From Zonotrichia leucophrys gambelii (lineage: Eukaryota; Chordata; Aves; Passeriformes; Passerellidae): a stretch of 64,000 bases of DNA. A program made the translations under genes and the position numbers. Below, piece after piece: positions 1 to 11,300 of this stretch; position 1 is the stretch's first letter; the number at the start of each line of letters is the position of its first letter. The stretch covers positions 10,046,599 through 10,110,598 of the forward strand of contig NC_088177.1 in NCBI RefSeq assembly GCF_028769735.1, in the 5' to 3' direction. The notes below the pieces were generated by a model that worked only from the letters and a program-made list of their open reading frames with translations, searched no databases and had not been told where the DNA came from.

Positions 1-55
1 TCTCAAATTTAAACTAGCAAAGTCTGAGCAAGAGATAACAGCATTGGAGCAGAAT
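1..55 (+). CDS. LRRFIP1: LRRFIP1 coding exon (antepenultimate, 5' end cut by window)
   Basis: Bases 2-55 read [18 protein letters not shown], a coiled-coil stretch of the LRRFIP family. The exon ends at a GTAAGT donor at 56. Base 1 is the third base of the preceding codon. Confidence 0.85.
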
Positions 56-2140
56 GTAAGTTTTTGGCTTGTTCTGTTTGTTCAGGCATGGTGAGAATAC
101 AAAGAGAAAGTGTGTTTTGATAAGTGATAAATGAAATTATGTTTACTGTGATTTTCCCTTCAAATAAGAAACGGGAGTGTTGGAGCATGAGGGCCACTAT
201 GACATTTATGTATGGGGAAGAAGGAATATATTATTCCTCTGTGCTGAGGGAAGAATGGTCAAAACCAAAAGTACCTGATGAACTCTGCTGAACATTTCCT
301 TAGCATAGCTGTCAACAGGTTTTAAATGGTTCCCAGCAGATGGAGATGGAGTTTACACACAGCTGTTCCGATTTGATTGTTTGCTCTTGTCCAAGGTACA
401 TCAGCAACGCTCTTGCTAAGAGAAATGTAGTCAATGGACTGTATTTTTTCTTGCTGGAAGCATATTAAATATGGATGTGTACAAAAGGTCAGCAGTAAAT
501 TACTGTTGCCAGGCTTCCTTGGTGTTTTCTTCCCTTTTATTTTATCAAAGAGGAGTTAGCATCTCTCTGGTTATTCCTTGAGTACTAGTGGAGGACTAAA
601 GCTTCAGAGTAACTTCTTGGCACAGCTTCTCATCCCAACCTTTGCCTTCACTCAGGTAATACGACTGGAAGGCCAGGTAGCCCGCTACAAAACTGCTGCT
701 GAGAATGCTGAGCGAATAGAGGATGAACTGAAGGCAGAGAAACGCAAACTGCAGAGAGAGGTAACTCCCGCTGCACGCTGTCACAGCTCAGCCTGCTCCT
801 GTGGGGGAAACCTGCTTCCCTGGGTGTTTTAGGGGAGGAACACCTTTCTTGGCACAGCAAGGGATGAGCATCTCATTGCTGTAGTGCATTATTTCCTCCT
901 TATAAGTGTGCCACCAAGTTTTCAGCACTCAGACTGGAGGAACAGTCACGGCTGTGAGCTCCCACTGCATTTTCACTGTTCCTTCCCAACCTGACTTGCT
1001 CAAGGGATGTGAGTTGTTGCTCCCACTGCCTTTTCACTGTTCCTTCCCAACCTGACTTGCTCAAGGGATGTGAGTTGTTCTTTGTGAGCCTGTTTGCCTT
1101 GCCCTGCCAATCTGTTCAGGCCTGTCTGGGGTGGTGTGGCTGTGCACAGGCTCTGACCGTGCCTCTGTCTCCTTAGAGCCTGAATACCTTCATCAGCTTC
1201 TCTCTCACTGCCTCCAGAGGGGCTTCTTTGATTTTTTTTCCCAGTATGACTCCTTGCTTATTCTAAATATCCTTCTGCTTTGCTACCTATAAATATTGTT
1301 CTGTGCAGTCCAGCTCTCTCTCCCTACCCCGATCTCATGGATACATTCCAGCAGAATGAACATTACCCCTGGTGTCTAGGACAACATTTGTTCTCAGAAA
1401 GAAGTAAAACTGAATGTCAAAACTCACCTGAGAGAGCAAAACTCTGACTGCATAGAGCACATCCGTGCAGCTATCCTGAATAATAATAATAATAAATAAT
1501 AAATAATTATAAAGAATAAATAATTCACCTCTGCCTTCCCCAGCCTGTGCTGCAGATTTATGGTCTGCCTCTTTATGCTTATGCAGGGTTTTATAGGAAA
1601 CTGAGGCTGTGGATAGAGTTCTAGGAACCAGAAACACAAAAGCTGGGCAGTGAGACAGGGGTACATCACCCAGAGCCTCGTGCTTCTGGATTGAGGGAAA
1701 TTCTGTGATTCTCTGGGTATCTCTTGCTCCACAGGAGTAACCTTCTGTCCATGGTGACTGCCTCAAGCCAAATCTGGACTTGGGAGACCGCATTTCTTCT
1801 TACCTCGGTCTTTTCTGTTCAGCATTCTGTAAATACCCTGGGTTCTTGGCAGTGTACTTAAACATTCATGTGTGTGGCCTGCAAAGCAGTTTAATGCTGT
1901 TAAAGGAATTTTCAGCTGCTTTGTGTTCTGAGTTAGTGTGGTCAGTTAGCCTTGACAACCACAGACCTTGCTGTGCCTTTGCAAAGGGATAACACGGTGA
2001 AATTCACGGTGTTTTTCTGCTTCCTTCAGCTCCGTTCAGCACTGGACAAAACCGAGGAGCTGGAGGTCAGCAACGGCCACCTGGTGAAGCGACTGGAGAA
2101 GATGAAGGCCAACCGGAGCGCTCTGCTGTCCCAGCAATAG
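1..2140 (+). CDS. LRRFIP1: LRRFIP1, C-terminal coding exons (gene partial, 5' part outside window)
   Basis: Three exons are seen: up to 55, 656-760 and 2030-2140, all phase 0, with GT donors at 56 and 761 and AG acceptors at 654-655 and 2028-2029. Joined, they encode the end of the long coiled coil of the LRRFIP (leucine-rich repeat flightless-interacting protein) family. The segment is rich in E, K and L heptads and ends in NRSALLSQQ followed by TAG. LRRFIP proteins bind Flightless-I and act in nucleic-acid sensing, Wnt signalling and transcriptional repression. The tail alone is very similar between LRRFIP1 and LRRFIP2. I chose LRRFIP1 because RBM44 and RAMP1 follow it, as on human 2q37.3. 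Identity to the family is firm; the paralogue call rests on synteny. Confidence 0.9.
56..655 (+). other. LRRFIP1 intron
   Basis: Intron with GTAAGT donor and CTCAG acceptor. I see no other feature in it. Confidence 0.7.
656..760 (+). CDS. LRRFIP1: LRRFIP1 coding exon (penultimate)
   Basis: The exon has 35 codons, starting [19 protein letters not shown] and ending KRKLQRE, after a CTCAG acceptor and before a GTAACT donor. It is a charged coiled coil typical of the family. Confidence 0.93.
958..1079. repeat. 61-bp tandem duplication in LRRFIP1 intron
   Basis: Two copies of a 61-bp unit, 958-1018 and 1019-1079, differ at about one base. The unit begins GCTCCCACTGC and ends GAGTTGTT. The near-identity points to a recent duplication. 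Confidence 0.9.
1479..1526. repeat. (TAA)n-type microsatellite
   Basis: An interrupted run of AAT/TAA units within the last LRRFIP1 intron. Confidence 0.85.
2030..2140 (+). CDS. LRRFIP1: LRRFIP1 terminal coding exon
   Basis: The exon follows a pyrimidine-rich CTTCAG acceptor. It encodes [20 protein letters not shown] and ends NRSALLSQQ with a TAG stop at 2138-2140. This is the characteristic C-terminus of LRRFIP1/2. Confidence 0.93.
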   Translation, partial: LRSALDKTEELEVSNGHLVKRLEKMKANRSALLSQQ

Positions 2141-2720
2141 CCAGCCCTTCCCGCTGCTCGGAAGCGGAATGCCGCCGCTGCCCGGGACGCTTGGTGCCAC
2201 CGCCTCCCGAGACCAGGCCGCCCCAGCTCCTGCTCCGTGCCTCCCCACGCAGATCCCAGCCTGCTGCACTACATCCATAGGAGGAGTGATGTGATGTGAT
2301 GTGATGTGATGATCCACGTGGCTGTGCCCCGCGGGAGCCCTTGCACGCCGAGCTCTGGGGGGCGCTCCAAGTACAACGCCTAAGAAGCACATGGAATTCT
2401 CCATCCTGAGGGCACAGCAGCCATTTATTGCCGTTTAAAACGGCACTCAAAGAAAACACTTGGTGACTGGAATTTTTGTTGTCTTGCTGAAAATTTTAAA
2501 ACGAACACTGTAAGTTTTGGGACTTTTCTCATGACAGTATCTGTAATTTAGTGACTACGGTAGAGTTATTCATAGTAGGTTTTTCATTTACAAATCACTG
2601 TGGAACCACAAGCCATTACAAAGCAAAACTCCTTCAGTGGAAACCATGGAAGAAGATGGTCTTGGAAGCAAAAGTGACCTTAAATGACTTTGCCAATAAA
2701 ACAAATGTGTTTGGAGGGAT
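2141..2720 (+). other. LRRFIP1: LRRFIP1 3' UTR with poly(A) signal
   Basis: This is non-coding sequence after the stop. An AATAAA hexamer lies at 2695-2700, followed by a TGTGTTTGG GU-rich stretch, so cleavage near 2715-2725 is likely. The UTR contains five GTGAT units at 2286-2310. A second AATAAA at about 4811 could mark a longer isoform, but I have no direct support for one. Confidence 0.6.
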
Positions 2721-5650
2721 TTTTGCACCAGTAGAATCGTGAGACTCTTTTATTTCAGGGTAAATAGGCAATAGCTTCATTGAATTTTCAATTTTTATTT
2801 GTATTATTTAATCCCTGCTCTTGGAGTCGAAGTAAATGACTTTTAAAGGATGTAAGGTTGCATTAATAAACCAGCATAAGGCCGTGTTTTCAGAAATGGT
2901 GGGGTTTGCACTTGGGTCACTCTCTTCGGTGCATTTATCAAAGCAAGTGTCATTTGCTTAAACATAATATGTAATGGGTTTTTTACATCAGAAACTATCT
3001 ACCGGTCCATGACCTACTAGGAAACGATGCCGCTACGAAATCCAAGTCTGATTTTTAAAAGAATAACTGCTAAGTAAAGAAGCACTTTAGAAAATATTAC
3101 TGCATATGGGTTTTCTACAGCTACGGAAGTAGCGAGTTGTCTCCATCTAGGATCACCGCGGAGGTTTCCCATTCTCCCGCAGAGCAGCGCAACCCAGTGA
3201 ATGCTGCGGGCGATCCTTGCGTGTGTAACGGTGGCACACGGCCGGCACTACAGCTCTGCTTCACCAGAACTCATTCTGAATGTACTACTCAAAGGAGAGC
3301 AGCAGCTACCCCAGGAACAAGGCTGCCCGTCCCACCTCAGCCCTAACAGGAAAGCCGGCGCCTCTGCTATCCGCTCGCGCGGTGGAGCAGCGTCTCCTGT
3401 CCCCTTGTGGCTGCCTCAAGAGCTTCTACCAAGCCAAATCAACGCCCAGGAGATCACATTTCTTCCTAACTCGGCCTTCAGACCCTGCAATCCAGGTCTT
3501 TCCCCAGCCTCCTCCTCGCAGACGGGAGGTTAGAGCAGGAACCGCTGCTGTTTCCAACACAAGGGGATCTCTGGTATCTTCCTCGAGCACCTTCGCGAAT
3601 TCAGTAAACCAAAACTGCTGTCTGAATGTGTTTCTCTGGTTTGGCTAGGAAACAACACCCTCGTCTTCATCTCTTCCAAGTGCACAAGGAAAATTTAGGA
3701 ATGAAGTACTGAAATTATTATTCCAGGAAAAGGATGAAGAAGGCTTTTTTTTGTGCCCTTGGGGAATTAAGTATGTCCTTGTTGATGAAATGTGGTGAAA
3801 CGTGGGTTGGAAGGAATATTTTTAAATTAAATTTCCACTCCAGTTAGGGCTTTGGGTTTTTGGGTTTTTTAATTGTTTTTGAGAGGAACATTCAGGTGCA
3901 GAGCCAGGTTTCTTGTGGAATACCTCAAAATGGCTGTGGATACCAATTTACAATTTTCTGTGCATGACTTGTGTAATTTCTGGTGTACAAAGCCTCGGGG
4001 GCCTAAAAAACAAGCAAAGGGATTTTCAGAATGCAAACAAAGATGCTAAAATACAACATCTTACCAGTGGTAAGGTGTGTGATTGCCACCAGTCATCACT
4101 TCATTTGTGGCAGCAGTGCAAGCTGCCTCTCCTGGCAGGGCTCAGGAGAAACAACCCAGCAACCAAGCGTTGGTCCAAAAGGCAAAAAAATAACACTTTG
4201 TTCATCAAAAAGGGATGTGTTTATCATTTGGAAGTAGATTTCATCTCACACCCCATAAGCATCGACCTCATGACGGAAATCAGATGTGTATTTCACCCTG
4301 GATATGCTCTTAGTAGAAACCTTTGTGTGTAATAAAGTAGGTGAATGTTGAAGCCACATTTCCTCCCTCCCTCTCCCCTAACTTTCAGTATGACTTAGCG
4401 TTAGAATAAGGGAAGAAAAAGAACTGGTTGGTTTACTGCAAACTGTTCTATGTTTTTCTGTGAAGAATGTACAACAACAGGGCTTTGAATGGTGATAATA
4501 GCACATGTCCCAGTCCTAAAATTTGAGCACCAAACGAGAGAACCTCAGTGCCCTGAGAGTGGGGCTGAGGTGGCGGCAGCCGGGCGAGGAACAGCTCCTG
4601 GGGGAACCAGGACAGGTTTTCCTACAACTTCTGTTTCAATTTCCTATCCTCTGTTTTATTTTTAAATGTTACATGATTTTTATCGCTTGCAAATGGAATG
4701 CTACCTGAAATGTTTTTGGTTTTGTTTTTGTTGGGTTTTTTTTCCCCCCAGTCGCTCTGTTAGGAAATGTGAGCCTGGAAAAGGAAATCCATTATGAGCA
4801 GAACTCGCCAATAAAATGTCACTTGTTTGGGTAGTTTTTATGGAGTGGTCTGTCCATGCTGATGTTACCAGTACAGGTTCTCTTGGAAAATACAGAAAAT
4901 TCAGGGTGATACGGGTCTAACAGCTCGTTTTTCTTTTCAAAACATTGCTGCAGGATCACACAGAACATGAGCAACACTGGTCGGGACATGTACAAATTCA
5001 GGGGCTTGTGTGACTGAGGGCACTGGTGTGAGATGTACCTCCAAATATCAGTGTTTTTTGTGGCAGAATGTGACATGCACCTCCAAATTTCAGCATTTTA
5101 ATAGTCAAGTGCACTTGGGTAGTAGGAGGACAGAGACAGTCCCCCATCAGGAGAAATTTGAATGGTGTTGCTAATTGGATTCATTCTCCAATTTTATTTA
5201 TGGTGAACACAGAGGTAACCCACACAGTAGCTTTCCCTGAAGAATCCTTCACGAAGACTCCTTCACAACAGGAGGCAGCTTGGTTCATAAAAAATACACT
5301 GTTCTAGTATTAAATGCCCTCTTGCCCTGATGCGTTGCCAGAACACTCACTTAAGTGAAAAAGACTAAGCAGGAGGGGAGTGCTTGTCTTCACTTTAGAT
5401 GCTCTAAACCATCGTATGTCTCTGAAGATTAGTTTTAGGCAACTGAGTGGTGTTTTACACACTTCATTATGACCTTTACACATGTGTTTAAATGAAGAAG
5501 CAGAGCCCCTTGCCCAAGTAGCATGGACCTGTGTGGCAGGTAGGTTTGTCTGCGCTCCTTCAGCCTGGAAACTTTCAGGTAGGTTTTAATGTGTGCCAAA
5601 GGAGGTTAGAGCTGCATATTAGGAGAACTTCCCTCAAAGGGTGGGTTGGG
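2721..5650. other. Intergenic region between LRRFIP1 and RBM44
   Basis: Open frames exist, notably at 3137-3648 and 3913-4332. They have no recognisable domains, overlap one another in several frames and lack convincing splice or codon evidence. An AATAAA at about 4811 is the only processing-like signal. I call no gene here. Confidence 0.5.
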
Positions 5651-5679
5651 CACTGAACAGGCTCCCCAGTGACTAGTCA

Positions 5680-5835
5680 CAGCCCCAAAGTAGAGTTCAA
5701 GGAGCTGCCAGAGTTTGGTCAATGCTCTGAGGCACAGGGTGAGATTAGTGGGGTGTTCTGTGCATGGCTGGGGGTTGGACTCCAAGATCCTCGTGGGTCC
5801 CTTGCGGCACAGGATAATTCTGTGAGTCTGTAGTA
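5680..5835 (+). mobile_element. CR1 LINE 3' fragment
   Basis: This ends with the CR1 consensus tail: a GGTTGGACT-like block, a GATCCTCGTGGGTCCCTT block and an AGGATAATTCTGTGAGTCTG tail. CR1 is the dominant avian LINE and is usually 5'-truncated as here. Confidence 0.8.
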
Positions 5836-5894
5836 GCCGTACAAGAGCTGCTGCTCTCCCTCCCCGCTGGCCGCGCTTTGGTCTGTCAGTGCTC

Positions 5895-6407
5895 GGCGGC
5901 GGGAGAGCCGTGAGGGGAGAGGAGGGACCGTGAGGCGACAGAAGGGACTGTGAGGAGAGAGAAGGGTTCGTGAGAGGAGATAAAGGATCATGAGGGGACA
6001 AAAGGATCCGTGGGCAGAGAAGGGTCCGTGAGGGGACAAAAGGGTCTGTGGGGGGAGAGAAGGGACCGTGAGGGGACAGAAGGGATCATGAGGGGAGAGA
6101 AGGGACCGTGAGGGAACCAAAGGGTCTGTGGGGGGAGAGAAGGGACCGTGAGGGGAGAAAAGGGTCTGTGAGGGGAGAGCAGGGACCGTGGAGGGAGAGA
6201 AGGGACCCAGAGGAAAGAGACCGTGAGGGAAGAGAAGGGACCATGAGGGGAGAGCAGAGACCGTGAGGGGAGAGAAGGTACCGTGAGGGGACAGAAAGGA
6301 CGGTGAGGAGGGATAAAGGACCATAAGGAGAGAGAAGGGACCGTGGGAGGAGAGAAGGGTCAGTGAGGGGACAAAAGGGTCTGTGAAGGGAGAGCCGTGA
6401 GGGGACA
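5895..6407. repeat. Minisatellite A, ~20-bp G-rich units
   Basis: About 25 units of roughly 20 bp, consensus CCGTGAGGGGAGAGAAGGGA, with variants in the AGAGAAGGG half. The plus strand is G-rich with repeated GGGG and GGG runs, so it could form G-quadruplexes. Long open frames on the minus strand across it are a by-product of the repeat. Confidence 0.92.
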
Positions 6408-6655
6408 CGGCAGTACTGCTTCTGAAGGAATATGGCTGTACTGGCTCTGAGGGAACACGGCGGCCGCGCCTTTGAGGAGATGCGGCGGTACTGTCTCTGA
6501 GGGGATATGGCGGCACCACCTTTGAGGGGATACAGCGGTACGATACTGGGGAATATGACGGTACCGCCTTTGAGGGCATACAGCGGCACCAATTCTGGGG
6601 AAATATGGCGGTACCGCCTCCGAGGGGACACAGCGACCCCATTGTTGAGGGGCGG
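6408..6655. repeat. Minisatellite B, ~24-27-bp units
   Basis: About nine diverged units with a core like GAGGGGATATGGCGGTACC, directly abutting minisatellite A and leading to the CpG-rich RBM44 promoter. Units vary in length and sequence, so this array looks older than the two beside it. Confidence 0.85.
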
Positions 6656-7200
6656 GGAGGAGGAGCCCGGGTAGTGGGGGCCGCAGCGGCCCGGGACTTC
6701 GTGCGCGGCGCGACGCAATGAGCGCGGGGCGCGGCTGGGCCGTGGCCGGTAGCGGGCGGGGCTCGTGAGGGCGGGCGACCGGAGCGGCCTGGGGCTTGTG
6801 TGGGCGCGACCGGAGCGAGCCCGGGGTTTTATGTGGTGTGTGACCGGAGCGGGCCCGGGACTTTGTGCGGGCGGCGACCGGAGCGGGCCCGGGGCTTCGT
6901 GTGGGCCGTGGCCGGAGCGGGCCCGGGGCTTCGTGCGGGCGGCGACCGGAGCGAGCCCGGGGCTTCGTGTGGGCCGCGACCGGAGCGGGCCCGGGGCTTC
7001 GTGCGGGCGGCGACCGGAGCGAGCCCGGGGTTTCGTGTGGTGTGTGACCGGAGCGGGCCCGGGGTTTCGTGTGGTGTGTGACCGGAGCGGGCCCGGGGTT
7101 TCGTGTGGTGTGTGACCGGAGCGGGCCCGGGGCTTCGTGCGGGCGGCGGGGCCGCGCCTCAGCCTGCCCTGGAGCTGCGGTGAGACGCCGTTCTCCGGTC
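6640..7200 (+). promoter_or_regulatory. RBM44: CpG-island promoter region of RBM44, with possible non-coding first exon
   Basis: The sequence is strongly CpG-rich, with a GC box (GGGCGGGGC) around 6754. A good donor, GCTGCG then GTGAGA, at 7180 could end a non-coding first exon. The matching acceptor would be AAGGCAG at 8390, just upstream of the ATG. The transcription start cannot be fixed from sequence because the 34-bp repeats occupy most of the island. Confidence 0.5.
6676..7145. repeat. Minisatellite C, 34-bp GC-rich units
   Basis: About eleven units of 34 bp from 6773 to 7144, each with GACCGGAGCGGGCCCGGGG then TTCGTG. Higher-order alternation is visible: GTGTGGGCC, GTGCGGGCG and GTGTGGTGT endings alternate. 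A lone related copy lies at 6676-6712. Because 34 is not a multiple of three, successive units rotate through all frames, which explains the similar open frames in each frame. Confidence 0.93.
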
Positions 7201-7561
7201 TGAGGGTTTCTCCTGGGCGAGCGGGAGCACCGGGCTGCCCTCAGGGCTCCCGGGGCGGGCTCGGCTGTGGTTCAGCGTTTGGTTGTGTCACTAACAGCGA
7301 CAAGGAGGGGTTATTGTACCTTATCTGTGGTGTGGAGGTGTTTTGGTTCTTGTTCTCAAGGGAAAAATGAGGGGGAAAAGTCACTTCTCTGTAGTAATAA
7401 TGTGATTTCTGTACAGGCATCTGGGATGTGCTTTGGCAGCGTTCGGCTTCTTAATTCCACAGAGGTGCTCAAGCTTTAGTTAGGTGGTGAAAGTAGTTAG
7501 TGTAGTAAAAAAGGACAACGTTTTTGAGGCAAAAACAACTGTAGAAGTGTGTAATTAAACG

Positions 7562-7625
7562 GTGGAAGTGTTCAAGACCAGGTTGGAGGGGGCTTGGAGC
7601 AGCCTGGGCTAGTGGAAGGCTTGAA
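7562..7625 (+). mobile_element. CR1 LINE fragment
   Basis: It contains CR1 3'-region blocks: GTTCAAGACCAGGTTGGA and GGCTTGGAGCAGCCTGGG. No terminal tail is preserved. Confidence 0.7.
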
Positions 7626-8390
7626 TGTTTGAACATTTGAATATTAATCCTTATTCCTTCCCATCCCCTGGGGAAGGGCTGTCAGAGACAGTGACTGGAA
7701 TTGGGATGTGTCATTTAAGTAGTTTAGAAAGCAGACATAATTGAGAAATACAGCTAATGCTTTTATGTATTCCTTTCTTTGTTAGAAGTTTCTGAGGGAA
7801 GGCAGAGAAGAATTGACAATATTTCTAAGAAACAAGCTTCACAGGGAGCATCTTCCATCCCTCCATGCTTTCTCTCTGCTTTTTGTTGGTGCTTGTTACC
7901 AAACTGGGTTTGCTGCAAGTTCAGAGGAGGTGCATTGCTTTAGTGTGGTGAATTGCACAGCTTCTTTCTGTTGCTAAATGACTTTCCTATGTTCCTTTAT
8001 AACTGATGGAAAGGATTCTTGGGGTTTTGTCCCTGGTAAGTTTCTTAATTCTGGAGAAGCAAGAAGAGGAATATGCTTTGATTTCCCCCTTGTCCAACAC
8101 CCAAGGGGGGTTTTAGTTTTTGGGAGGCACAGAGCTCAAGCTTCACCTCTTCCTTAATAGAAGCAACCTATATTTTAACCCTTTGTGTGCTGTATGGTGT
8201 CACAGGGATTCCACCAATTCAGAAATCAGCTCTTGGGATTTCTTTAGGAAGGTGCTGTAGAATTCCTCTGTGCATACAGTAGGTGAAAAGAGGATGGTTA
8301 ATTTAATTATCAAATTAATTTAATGTATTTTTTTTGTCCTTCTGTATGCTATGGAGCATCTTGAACTTCTCTTCATTTTTATTAAGGCAG

Positions 8391-11300
8391 GAAGAGCCAA
8401 GCCAGTGACTTTGAGTTGTGTGATTCCCTCTGAGGAGCAGCAGGAGCTCGTGTTGGTGCCATGGAAGTGGAGAAGAGCAGCAGGAGGAGCTGCTTCACTC
8501 AGACCTCCTGCCTGGGTGCAGATTTAGGGGAGGACTCCCAGCTGGAGTATCTCAGTGCTCACGAGGAGTACGAGGAGGAGAAGAGCAACTGGAGTGAGTT
8601 TTCTGAGCAGGAGGAGGTTGCAGAGGTGAAGGCCGTGCCACCCCAAATCACAGCAGGGGAAGAAGATTCTGGAAAGAGCCTCAGACCCAGCCAGAGCGTA
8701 GCAGTGGAGCCAGACAGAGAGGAGGCCCAGCCCTGCAAACACGGAGAGCCCTCCTACTTCAGCAGCTGTGAAAAACCAGCTCATGGCACCAGCAGCACTG
8801 CAGGGGATGCTGAAACCCAGCTCCCAGCCCCTGAAATCCTCCCTGGCAAGAACCCTGTGGAAGCTGCAGATAAATCCTCTGCTGGGAGGCCAGAGCGTGG
8901 TGAATCCCTGAGGAGTGTCCCCAGTGTGGCTGTGGCTGCTGCCTCTGATCCCAGAGCTGCATTCCCAGCCAGCAGAGGCAGCAGTGCCCAGGTGTGTCTG
9001 TGCTCCAGGGCAGTGAGCACAGAGGTGACCGTGGTGAGCAGAGCTCGTGTGGGGTGGCAGGGTCAGACCTCTGTGGATGCTGCTTCCAACACGGAATGCT
9101 CCACAGGAGCTCTCAGCTCACACCTGCAGGTCAGTGACACAAACCAAGAAGGGCCAGCTTGACACAACTTTCATTGATTTTGACTCCATGGGTGTTAATC
9201 TGTAAGTTTTGACTTCTTTTTTTTCTTTTTGAAAAGGAGGAATTCAAAGATCATCTTGGTTGGAAGACAGGCACCAACAGGTGGGTCAGGAGTTGTTCTT
9301 GGTTTTGGAATTTGAGATCCTGCATCAGAGGTTTTTTCATGTTTTCTGTGGCTTGGCAAAACTGATGGTATTAAAAGCTTGCTGGGCACCAGTTTGTGCT
9401 GCAGGGGCTTGAACAGGTGAGAAGAGTGAGCTGAACACTTCCTGAAGTTGAACAAAGACCAAAGCAGCCTTCTTCTACAGATCTCCAGAGATCCTTTCCA
9501 ACCTAAACTATTCCTGTGTTCATTCCTAAACTGTTCCTATTCCTAAACTCTATGGCTGTGGAAACAAAATAAGTATGTTTGTAGATCCACAGCATTGCCA
9601 AGTTTCTTTTTGTTCTTAAGGCTTCACTTTCTGAATAGAAATTATGATGTGCTTGTGCAGTTCCCACCTCTCTGATAAAACTGACTGTAATCCTCACAGT
9701 TATTATTGTGGGCTAAACAGGATTTTCCTTAAATCATACCAGAAATAGCTTCTGGCTATTTGAAGCTCTTTGCTTCAAAATAAAACACCTCAAACAAAAT
9801 CTTGAAGGCCCAAATAATTATTCTGTTATTGTGATTATTATTTTAAAGGTCAGCACATCCCAACAAGCAAACTGGGAAGAATTGTGGATCGAGCTGCTGT
9901 CAGAACATCCTGCAGAGAGCGATTGAAGCAGAGCTGCAGCTCCTGGCCATCCATTACGAGATGTGCTACCAGCACTGCTTGAAGGTTTATGAGCTGGCTT
10001 TGGAGGAAAACACCTGTCTTGGGAGGCACGTGCTCCAATCTCCTTTAAAATAAAATGGGTGACTGGTTAGCAGGGAAAAAATTGCCAAATGGTGCTGGTA
10101 GATTCTATAGGAGTGTTTATAATTAGTGGTGTTATCCCCAGGCTTTATTTCCAGCCTTAATTTTTTTTTTTTTTTGTAGCATTCACAGTCCTAAAATCCT
10201 GCTTTTTCCCAGGAATAAAACTCAAGTTCATTCAGTTAATTCATGTTGTATATACTATAATCTTAGAGAGGAATCTTTAAACCCTGTAAAATCTTTGGGC
10301 ATCTCCAGAAGCTGTAAAATCAATGAAATGTCTCAATTGATGTTGCTTTCTTATCCATAGCTGTGAGAAGAAGGCTGAGTTATATTCATCTCTGCTGCTG
10401 GCTTTGGATGAACTGGACAATAATTACAGCACCATGAGAAAGGAAATAAACATGGGCACGCCTTTAAATGAACTTCCACCACTGTCAGTTGAGCTGAAGT
10501 TTCCCCCCCTCTCTTCCTTCTACATTGCCTCCAAGGTAACTTCTTAACTGTTTCATGCTTTTCATAGAAATTGTTTTATAATTAAGATAATTATACTTAA
10601 ATCCTTAAATCTTTCTCCTTTTTTTTTTTTTTTTGACAGTTTTTCAGAAAGATTCTTTACTCTGAGTAAGTAGTTTTCATTTGTTGTTGTACTTACCAAG
10701 TTAACTGGGGAATGAACATATAAGATGTTAAACCTATAATTTCTTTATTTCAGGATGCATTTTGTTGTTTCAGGCTGTTTAGCTGAAACATCAACGTTGC
10801 CCTGTGGGTACAATGGTTTTATTTTAAGGGCATTTTTCCTCTGTGGTGTTCTAATATGGAAAGCAGGGAGTATCTTTACTATATTTATAGTAAAAGTTAT
10901 CAATTTACAGGTCATTTTCCCTGGTTCCCTGCTTTCACTTCTAAAAATCTTTGTCTACAGTTAAAATGGCACTGAGCAACAAAAAACTCCCCAAAAAATC
11001 CCACACCACAAAAACCCAAAAAGACTTTGCTGCCAGCAGAGATAATATTAAGCATACAGATAATAGTAAAAGATAACTTGAAACTGTTTTGCCAAGATTA
11101 TCATTCAGATATGAAAAATGATAGAAAAATAACTTCTTATTTCAGGCAGGTACATGACAGAACACGTTCAGCGACCCCATCCAGTGACTCTCTGTAAGTG
11201 GAGATGAAAACAAATCTGGCAGTAAGTTTTTACTGAACTGGGTTAACTGCCAGAGACTGCTTGAAGCTTCCTGTTGAGCATGAGTGAAGTTAATCAAGAA

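Noticed and set aside
1..2140. LRRFIP2 instead of LRRFIP1
   Set aside because: The C-terminal coil is nearly the same in both, but the RBM44-RAMP1-UBE2F neighbourhood is that of LRRFIP1.
3137..4332. Plus-strand frames at 3137-3648 and 3913-4332 as possible extra genes
   Set aside because: No family resemblance, several overlapping frames, no splice or poly(A) organisation specific to them.
5719..6718. Minus-strand open frames of 307 and 210 codons rich in Ser, Pro, Leu and His
   Set aside because: They run through minisatellites A and B and only reflect the repeat units; no domain, splice or start context supports a gene.
6765..7115. Plus-strand open frames with Arg/Gly/Pro repeats
   Set aside because: A 34-bp repeat rotates through the frames, giving similar open frames in each one. 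This is promoter minisatellite, not a protein.
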